From contig CM065170.1 of NCBI GenBank assembly GCA_033026295.1, positions 33,302,963 through 33,366,962 on the forward strand: a stretch of DNA of 64,000 bases. The letters run 5' to 3'. Below are positions 61,601-64,000 of the stretch, one piece after another. The notes under the pieces were generated by a model. That model searched no databases, was not told the origin of the DNA, and worked only from the letters and a program-made list of their open reading frames with translations. How positions within the stretch are numbered: position 1 is the first letter of the stretch; each line of letters begins with the position of its first letter. Both the position numbers and the translations under genes were made by a program. The DNA comes from Channa striata (Eukaryota; Chordata; Actinopteri; Anabantiformes; Channidae).

Positions 61601-63221
61601 ATTAAAACTGCCCACGTTTGGCACCAAAATGGTAGCCAAAACGTAGCAGCTTGTTCGGGTTTAGACACGACATGATTCAGGGTCAGATTTGGGTTTCGAA
61701 TCACTGCTTCATGTGCGTCGGATCACATCACCAAAAGTTTGAAAGTCCATTACTTTGTTGATCACGCACCACCTTTGCACCACCTGTCCACCATCCTGTC
61801 AAATTCACGTTCACATCAACCACTAAACTGAATTTCACCTACAAATGACCTGTATTCAGATTTTACTGTTCGTGTTTCTTCAAATCCAGTTACACTTAAA
61901 AAGCCAGAAACAACTAATTGTAAATTTGCCTTAATGGACTCTAAAATCTGTGTGACATTCTCCATCCTCTGTGACTGGATCAAAATGAAGAAACCTTACT
62001 TGGCTCGTCATTTATGCTGTACTGGACAGTTCTGTGAAACCCTGACATCACATAACTATTTAACAGACAAACCCAACATTTCGAAACATGGAAGACCACA
62101 ACACAGGAAAACCTCTTTCAGTGCGTGATTCATGCTTCAGAGAAAGAGGAAATTGTTTGGTTGTGTCAGGGTTCAATCTCCTTTTTGTTGCTCCAGATTT
62201 GTCCAAAATTTGGACTGATGTGTCCCTGTCCCCATATCTGAGCCTTTACTTTGCTCCAGTACAATTTTATTATCAGATCCACAACAAAACACAGATTTCT
62301 TCCTTGAATCCCAGTGTTTCTCTGGTGAGAGTCGAACTCCAGGCCTCTGTTTTTAGCTTGGCTGCTTCTTTATCAATTAATGAGTGGTGCTTCATAATGG
62401 CAGGCCACCAAGTCCTTCATTAAAGAGTAAAAATGTCACTAAATCACACATTTAATTTCCATTTCAAACACAGCCCATCAATCCGCGTCTTTGTCAATCT
62501 CTGAAGCTCCATGTCGGGGGTTCCCCCCCCCCCCTTATACTCTGGAGGTAAGAACAAGGTCTTTGAGCCTCATTATGCTGAGCTTTCATCACACATTCAC
62601 TGACATCTTTAAAACATGTATTCTCCCTTCCTGCCTGTCCCTCCCTGGCAGGACAGGATCTGTGCTCCCCTTCATTTAGTTCAACAACACAAACACTTGT
62701 TCTCACCTGCACCTGCCCCCCCCACCTCCTCCTTCTCAGTTCATCAGCGTTTACGGGCTGAAACGGTGCCACACTCCTTGACGGACTGCGCGCGGCCTTG
62801 ATACTGGGCCGATGCACATTAATGATGCTCTTTCAAAGCCTACCGGTATTTAGGATTCCTGTCAGACATCTACTGTAAGTCACCTCTGACTGCTGCTCGT
62901 ACCTTATCAGGCCTGAGGAGAGCCATGAGCGTCGGCTCCCGAGATGGCACGTTATCTTTGAAATGTATATTTCATGGGTCCTGTTCGCTCCCGCTTTGCC
63001 CCCTGGCTGAGCACCTGCGAGACCCCGACTCATTCTGACACAGAGCATGCCGAGCACCGACAGACAACCGGACTCTCAGACCTGGTGGCTGCTTCGGAAA
63101 AACTTTTTAAAAGCGCGTTACCTCTGCTCTCTGAGGGTGAGGGTTTCTTCGGCAGCTCGCCAAAGCCGCTGCCGTCCATTTTGTCTTTTTTCTCAGCGGC
63201 TCTTGACGCCGATGTCTCCAT
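18111..63221 (-). CDS. gli2: GLI2 zinc-finger transcription factor, complete coding region in 13 exons
   Basis: GLI2 is the main activator of Hedgehog target genes; in the absence of signal it is held by SUFU and phosphorylated by PKA, CK1 and GSK3. Thirteen exons join with matching phases to 4332 nt, 1443 residues plus stop, a little shorter than human GLI2 (1586). The N-terminus METSAS is typical of GLI2. The SUFU-binding SYGHLS lies at about 255-260, and five C2H2 fingers at about 396-546, ending TKKQR. The PKA-site cluster RRDS, RRSS, RRSS, RRSS, RRASDP runs at about 764-930. The C-terminal activation region contains QIDFDTMLDDGD and ends EESKFLNLMS. The last exon is more divergent than the rest. 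It could be either teleost copy (gli2a or gli2b); I could not decide. The gene is intact. Confidence 0.95.
20549..20897 (-). CDS. gli2: GLI2 coding exon 12
   Basis: 349 bases, acceptor TTTTTAG|ATG, donor G|GTGAGT. It encodes MYQSSPGGQSSCSSEPSPLG, NNDSGVEM and LEHLKKEKLKIVRDSCRWAS (residues 612-728), matching human SSPGAQSSCSSEPSPLG and EQLKKEKLKSLKDSC. The initial ATG is internal, not a start. Confidence 0.95.
22333..22611 (-). CDS. gli2: GLI2 coding exon 11 (zinc finger 5 and nuclear-localisation region)
   Basis: 279 bases, 93 codons, phase 0. Acceptor CTGCAG|AAA, donor GTG|GTGAGA. It encodes finger 5 ([20 protein letters not shown] then KTVH), the basic THVTKKQR-type stretch and a less conserved tail ending EDYLHVKSIKTENSV, which contains a likely sumoylation motif IKTE. 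Confidence 0.95.
22736..22900 (-). CDS. gli2: GLI2 coding exon 10 (zinc fingers 3 and 4)
   Basis: 165 bases, 55 codons, phase 0. Acceptor TTACAG|TTT, donor GAG|GTAAGT. It encodes [40 protein letters not shown] and ASDRAKHQNRTHSNE. Fingers 4 and 5 make the base contacts of the GLI site GACCACCCA in the GLI family. Confidence 0.97.
23677..23826 (-). CDS. gli2: GLI2 coding exon 9 (end of zinc finger 1, finger 2)
   Basis: 150 bases, 50 codons, phase 0. Acceptor CCACAG|CAC, donor ACG|GTGGGT. It encodes HINNDHIHGEKKEFVCRW, finger 2 (CRWEDC...HMRRH) and the linker TGEKPHKCT that enters finger 3. Confidence 0.97.
24802..24942 (-). CDS. gli2: GLI2 coding exon 8 (start of zinc finger 1)
   Basis: 141 bases, 47 codons, phase 0. 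Acceptor CCGCAG|AAC, donor CAC|GTAAGT. It encodes the acidic DLKDDVDRDECKQEPEAVYE linker and the first half of finger 1 with its two zinc cysteines (CHWEGC). The finger is split before its histidines, as in other vertebrate GLI genes. Confidence 0.95.
25495..25835. repeat. gli2: Decayed AT-rich minisatellite (AAAATGTCCT / TTTCCAAAAAT type), part 1
   Basis: Imperfect repetition of AAAAATGTCT, TCTAAAATGAC, ATGTCTCAACAAAAATAG, CAAAAATGTCTTC, CTTTCCAAATCTCAC and AAAATGTCCTT at about 20-25 base intervals inside a GLI2 intron. Confidence 0.5.
25932..25966 (+). repeat. (CA)n microsatellite, interrupted
   Basis: Two CA runs separated by CTCTCT. Confidence 0.95.
26365..26640. repeat. gli2: Decayed minisatellite, part 2
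   Basis: The same vocabulary as the block at 25495-25835: TTTCCAAAAATTCTCAT, TAATGTCCTCAC, CCTAAATGTCTAGACTTTCC, TACAAAAATGCCCTAAAT, AATGTCTCGGCTTTCC. The two blocks flank about 530 bases of other sequence. Confidence 0.5.
26810..26920 (-). CDS. gli2: GLI2 coding exon 7
   Basis: 111 bases, 37 codons, phase 0. Acceptor CCTCAG|AAC, donor CCG|GTACGA. It encodes NPGNDSAVSSTVDPMTTKRS and KVKIETEGLRPSSP (residues 330-366), matching the SAVSSTVNP...KRSKVKTEPEGLRP block of GLI2. Confidence 0.93.
27720..27912 (-). CDS. gli2: GLI2 coding exon 6
   Basis: 193 bases, acceptor CACAG|C, donor AAAG|GTAAAA. It encodes SFPFPHPINPVAYQQLLSQQ and RGLSTFGHTPPLIQPPPTF, then a divergent serine/leucine linker (residues 265-329). 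The linker is shorter than in human. Confidence 0.94.
28225..28426 (-). CDS. gli2: GLI2 coding exon 5 with SUFU-binding motif
   Basis: 202 bases, acceptor CTGCAG|TG, donor CAG|GTAAGT. It encodes SRFSSPRLTPRLSRKRALSI, DASIDLQTMIRTSPNSLVAY and the SYGHLS motif (about residues 255-260) by which SUFU holds GLI proteins. This exon is very highly conserved across GLI1-3. Confidence 0.96.
30197..30256 (+). repeat. Ten-base tandem repeat GAGTGTGTGT
   Basis: About six near-perfect copies. Confidence 0.9.
30262..30350 (+). mobile_element. Possible decayed tRNA-derived SINE head
   Basis: GGTTCAAACTG at 30331-30341 fits a Pol III B box, and TTGGCTCTGTGGTCTG about 50 bases before it resembles an A box. 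GAAGGCTGCAGGTTCAAA is the usual setting in fish tRNA-derived SINEs. No tail repeat was identified. Confidence 0.3.
31901..31951 (+). repeat. 51-base dispersed repeat, copy 1
   Basis: Shares 47 of 51 bases with 35032-35082 in the same orientation, including GCCAAACTT and ACTATAAGAGCCGTCAACC. Flanking sequence is not alike. Family unknown. Confidence 0.7.
32395..32620. promoter_or_regulatory. gli2: Candidate conserved non-coding element in GLI2 intron
   Basis: Complex, non-repetitive DNA with TTTATTTATACGCCG, GATCTTTGTTTCATGGG (TCF/LEF-like CTTTGT) and CTCCTTAATCAGTGTC words. Inferred only from motif density and lack of repeats. Confidence 0.25.
33064..33320. mobile_element. hAT-type MITE
   Basis: About 257 bases, AT-rich, bounded by inverted ends: left CAGTGTTTCTCAAA and right TTTGAGAACCACTAG (reverse complement CTAGTGGTTCTCAAA), agreeing at about 13 of 15 positions. 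CAGTG...TTCTCAAA termini are typical of Charlie-like hAT elements. A clear 8-base target duplication was not found. Confidence 0.6.
33649..33831 (-). CDS. gli2: GLI2 coding exon 4
   Basis: 183 bases, acceptor CTGCAG|TG, donor G|GTGAGA. It encodes AHEHLKERGLFGLPPPPPGA, DYYHLMTSHRSPYSELLMQG and AHLSEYITPID (residues 137-198). The junction codon with exon 3 is CTG (Leu), where mammals have Val. Confidence 0.94.
33832..35279 (-). other. gli2: GLI2 intron between coding exons 3 and 4
   Basis: 1.45 kb intron, GT-AG, holding one copy of the 51-base repeat. No other gene is visible. Confidence 0.85.
35032..35082 (+). repeat. 51-base dispersed repeat, copy 2
   Basis: Same-orientation partner of 31901-31951, with four substitutions and no gap. 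Confidence 0.7.
35280..35482 (-). CDS. gli2: GLI2 coding exon 3
   Basis: 203 bases, acceptor TTCAG|C, donor C|GTAAGT. It encodes SPVISDISLIRLSP, PYVNPHMEHYLRSVHGSPTL and SMISAARGLSPAD (residues 69-137), all strongly conserved in the N-terminal repressor domain of GLI2/GLI3. Confidence 0.95.
38623..38760. mobile_element. Remnant of a dispersed fish element (GTATGTGAAACCCTTCGGAA type)
   Basis: The run AAAAAAGTATGTGAAACCCT, then CGGAACCATCTGG, TTTTCTGCATCAGTTGGTCA, resembles a repeat common in teleost genomes (AAAGTATGTGAACCC...TTTCTGCAT). Recalled from general knowledge; family name not certain. Confidence 0.35.
38993..39024 (+). repeat. (GT)n microsatellite
   Basis: About 16 GT units. Confidence 0.97.
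40140..40580. promoter_or_regulatory. gli2: Candidate conserved enhancer in GLI2 intron
   Basis: A dense array of TATGCAAACAATGATAAAG, TTAAACAATCAAGG, GCACTTAATTTGCTGCGCAA, GTAATTAGGTGAATTTGG and GATCAAATCACATTAATCAA: homeobox, SOX (ACAAT) and TCF/LEF-like (GATCAA) words in non-repetitive sequence. This is among the strongest enhancer-like blocks in the window. Inferred; no alignment available. Confidence 0.4.
41700..41830. promoter_or_regulatory. gli2: Candidate conserved non-coding element
   Basis: Non-repetitive sequence with AAAAGAGCAAAGCTGGCCCA, CATAATCAAGCCG and GCATTGATTATTCACTTTGG words, close to GLI2 coding exon 2. Weak inference. Confidence 0.25.
42017..42122 (-). CDS. gli2: GLI2 coding exon 2
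   Basis: 106 bases, acceptor CTGCAG|CC, donor GG|GTAAGC. It encodes APHHIFPTFHTPIPIDVRHH and EGRYHYEPHALHAMHG (residues 34-69), the conserved N-terminal PIDxRHxEGRYHYEPH block of GLI2/GLI3. The alanine-rich stretch present before this block in human GLI2 is absent. Confidence 0.95.
43222..43235 (+). promoter_or_regulatory. Candidate CTCF site inside GLI2 intron
   Basis: CCACAAGGGGGCAG fits the CTCF core CCASYAGRKGGCRS with one mismatch (position 5). Same orientation as the site at 5931. Confidence 0.35.
44925..45070 (-). repeat. Decayed minisatellite, TTTTGTGTCT family in reverse orientation
   Basis: Repeated ACAAAAAGACAAAAAGACAG, GACAACAAAGAGAGAAG and CAAAAACCAAAAACCAAAG words, the reverse complement of the T-rich family. 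Confidence 0.4.
46014..46038 (+). repeat. Nine-base tandem repeat GCATAAAGG
   Basis: About three copies in a row in AT-rich intronic DNA. Confidence 0.8.
47075..47222. mobile_element. Remnant of Tc1/mariner-related MITE (GGCAAAAGTATGCGGACA)
   Basis: ATAGGGGCAAAAGTATGCGG, CTCCTTTTGACGCAGTGG and TTGGACTTTCTCTGTCTGTC followed by CATCCAGGACATCC follow the order of a repeat frequent in teleosts that starts (G)CCAAAAGTATGTGGACAC. Degenerate; the far terminal repeat is not recognised. Confidence 0.4.
47560..47900. promoter_or_regulatory. gli2: Candidate conserved enhancer in the long GLI2 intron
   Basis: AGATTAAGTAATTACC, AAGTTTATTATCTCC, GCGATAATTAAAATACAATG and AATTAAATTGTCGC words lie in complex sequence next to GC-rich patches. 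High homeobox-core density, no repeat character, no coding potential. Confidence 0.35.
48936..48965 (+). repeat. (CTC)n trinucleotide repeat
   Basis: About nine units. Confidence 0.9.
51150..51350. promoter_or_regulatory. gli2: Candidate conserved non-coding element
   Basis: Contains TTGACTTATTAAGAAAGAG, GTAAATGAGAGCAGCTCTCA (with the inverted motif GAGAGCAGCTCTC), GGCTAATTAGCTCG and CGATTAGTCTG. Non-coding. Weak inference. Confidence 0.25.
54738..54758 (+). repeat. (GAA)n trinucleotide repeat
   Basis: About six AAG/GAA units. Confidence 0.85.
55625..55668 (+). repeat. (GT)n microsatellite
   Basis: 22 GT units without interruption. Confidence 0.98.
56401..56453 (+). repeat. Compound (CTC)n-(TTC)n repeat
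   Basis: A polypyrimidine tract of about nine CTC and seven TTC units. It creates long spurious Ser/Phe and Glu/Lys open frames on either strand. Confidence 0.95.
56981..57006 (+). repeat. (CCCCA)n pentanucleotide repeat
   Basis: Five perfect copies; the - strand is TGGGG-rich and could form G-quadruplex. Confidence 0.9.
58550..58770. promoter_or_regulatory. gli2: Candidate conserved non-coding element
   Basis: A GC-rich patch (CGGGGCGCGCCGCGGCCCGG) beside ATTTGAATCTATTAACTGG and CCAGATTAAATTTTATTTTA words. Non-repetitive and non-coding. Weak inference. Confidence 0.25.
58865..59250. promoter_or_regulatory. gli2: Candidate conserved enhancer in the long GLI2 intron
   Basis: Uniformly complex sequence with CATAAAATAAATGACCGC, GGTTCTATTAGCAATCCAG, CTGTAAATAGC, GTGTAAATAACATATTAAAA and CTAAATAAATAACACGG: repeated TAAATAAC/FOX-like (GTAAATA) cores. 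Inferred. Confidence 0.35.
59380..59640. promoter_or_regulatory. gli2: Candidate conserved enhancer in the long GLI2 intron
   Basis: GGAATAATAAGGCATATTAC, GGCGATAAGTAATTGCTGTG, GATATCCCATTGG (CCAAT box reversed) and TTATGTAAGATTAAAATG words. Together with 58.55-59.25 kb it forms a 1.1 kb run of enhancer-like DNA. Confidence 0.35.
60200..60300 (+). repeat. T-rich minisatellite patch, TTTTGTGTCT family
   Basis: TTTTTGTCTTTTGTGGTCAT, TTTTGCTTGTC and TTGTGTTTTTGAC words directly precede the SINE, as at 11575-11850. Confidence 0.45.
60325..60526 (+). mobile_element. tRNA-derived SINE
   Basis: It starts with a tRNA-like head, GGTCCTGGTGGCTCAGTGGT then AGAGCAC, holding a good A box (TGGCTCAGTGG, 60333-60343). 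A degenerate B box (GCTCCAACCCC) follows about 30 bases later. The body ends with GTGTGGCGACTCCTGAAGAG and ACAAGCC, a sequence typical of the 3' part of teleost SINEs. Pol III-transcribed retroposon, probably inactive now. Confidence 0.75.
60964..61181 (+). repeat. Low-copy duplicated segment, copy 1
   Basis: Shares a run of matching blocks with 62390-62618 in the same order and orientation: GGCAGGCCACCAAGT, AAATGTCACTAAATC, TTTCCATTTCAAA, CTTATACTCTGGA-type, GTAAGAACAAGGTCTTT, TGAGCTTTCATCAC and CATCTTTAA. Middle parts are diverged. Confidence 0.75.
62390..62618 (+). repeat. Low-copy duplicated segment, copy 2
   Basis: Partner of 60964-61181; it carries a C-run (62523-62533) where copy 1 has a CCCCCTTTT stretch. 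Confidence 0.75.
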
Positions 63222-63226
63222 GGTCT
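63122..63226 (-). CDS. gli2: GLI2 coding exon 1 (start codon at 63221)
   Basis: Acceptor TTTGCTTTCAG precedes 63226; five untranslated bases come before ATG (63221-63219) in the context GACCATGG. It encodes residues 1-33, METSASRAAEKKDKMDGSGF to PSPSESR, and ends in phase 1 at AGAG|GTAACG. The acceptor shows that at least one 5' non-coding exon lies farther upstream. Confidence 0.93.
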
Positions 63227-64000
63227 CTGAAAGCAAAAGAGCACAAAAGAAACAGTTAATGCCGAACGAGTGGCGCACGCACTCGGAGGGCGGGGCTGCG
63301 AGGTTCGGGGTGACATGAGTACACTCGAGGCTGAGTGGAGTGAGGCCTTGGATGTTTGTGTTCCGAGGCTCCAGGAGTGTGATGTGAGTGAGACCAGCAC
63401 AGCTGCCGCATTATAGGCCCGTGTCAACGCCGGGCGTCTTCACACAGTTATTCAAAGTTACCTTCATCAGTGAACGCATCGCAGACGCCAAACATCTCTA
63501 AGTAGGCAAGATTCTAACGCTCTCTAGTTTTATTTCTGTATGTAGTACATTTCAGAAAATAATAAATACACCCTGCAATACGCCCAAATACACCTTTTTA
63601 TCACTTCTTTTTAAAGTTTCTCCGGAGAAAACAGATTCACTGGCACAACTTTCAGCCAAATTTACACTCAGCTGCTTAGTGTCCAGGTTTACAGGTGCAC
63701 ACACACACACACACACACACACCAGGTGCCATGTCGCTGTTTCATTAAGTGATGAGGCTACTTTAGATATTTATTCATAAATTTGGTGTGTAAGGCTGCG
63801 TCGTCACGAAGGAGATTCCCACTCCAGCTGTGTTTGCTTTGTGTGTTCTGAGCTAAGTTTAAAATTGACAGAGCCCCATAAAAAAACCTATAAAAGCTTC
63901 TTAAAGCCGGAGAAAACAAAATAATTCTTATTTTCTCAATCACAAATACTAAATTCCATTTTTACACGTCCCTCTATACGTTGCACACTGCACCTTTGAA
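63227..64000 (-). other. gli2: GLI2 intron upstream of coding exon 1
   Basis: The acceptor at 63227-63228 means this is intronic. I see no convincing 5' non-coding exon or promoter here; only an (AC)n run and AT-rich sequence. Confidence 0.65.
63698..63722 (+). repeat. (AC)n microsatellite
   Basis: 12 AC units, flanked by AGGTGC on both sides. Confidence 0.95.

Larger units (their letters stand above)
42123..63121 (-). other. gli2: GLI2 intron after coding exon 1 (21 kb)
   Basis: The longest intron of the gene. It contains microsatellites, a tRNA-derived SINE, MITE-like remnants, a 220-base duplication, a candidate CTCF site and several enhancer-like blocks. No protein-coding exon or RNA gene was recognised; stretches such as 43.3-44.8, 48.2-50.7, 51.6-55.6 and 57.1-57.9 kb show nothing else specific. 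Confidence 0.8.

Noticed and set aside
62325..62370. tRNA-like piece on the - strand (GAGTTCGACTCTC resembles a B box)
   Set aside because: No A box or cloverleaf can be built around it. Too short to call a tRNA or SINE.

Overview
This window looks like nuclear DNA of a teleost fish. It has long introns with canonical GT-AG sites, dense CA/GT microsatellites, decayed fish-type DNA transposons and a tRNA-derived SINE, and two vertebrate genes in a compact tail-to-tail arrangement. There is no operon structure and no bacterial or viral gene.

Layout. (1) 1-5.2 kb: the last three coding exons of CLASP1 (+ strand) and a long 3'UTR ending near an AATAAA at 5147. The first part of CLASP1 lies to the left of the window. 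(2) 5.2-17.3 kb: the intergenic interval between the two 3' ends. It has no recognisable protein gene. It holds a CpG-rich promoter-like block (ZNF143-type and CRE motifs plus a good splice donor) at 5.64-5.83 kb, a consensus CTCF site at 5931, some transposon remnants and several blocks that look like conserved non-coding enhancers. (3) 17.3-63.2 kb: GLI2 on the - strand, with all 13 coding exons from ATG (63221) to stop (18111). Joined, they give 4332 nt with every intron phase compatible, that is a 1443-residue protein with five C2H2 zinc fingers. The 5' non-coding exon(s) and promoter lie beyond the right edge or are not recognisable. (4) 63.2-64 kb: the upstream intron of GLI2.

How the genes relate. 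CLASP1 is a microtubule plus-end stabiliser and GLI2 is the main transcriptional activator of Hedgehog signalling. They are unrelated in function but are neighbours in other vertebrates (human 2q14). TFCP2L1, which lies between them in human, is not seen here. The GLI2 introns, above all the 21 kb intron after the first coding exon, hold most of the candidate regulatory DNA, and a candidate insulator separates the two genes.

Unusual items: the orphan promoter plus CTCF site; two shared low-copy repeats inside GLI2 introns (a 51 bp element with 47/51 identity, and a roughly 220 bp duplication 1.4 kb apart); two decayed minisatellite families; and changed residues in the PKA/CK1 processing region of GLI2. 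No new system of genes was found. Exon coordinates come from reading splice sites and frames by eye; functions rest on recognition of the protein families.
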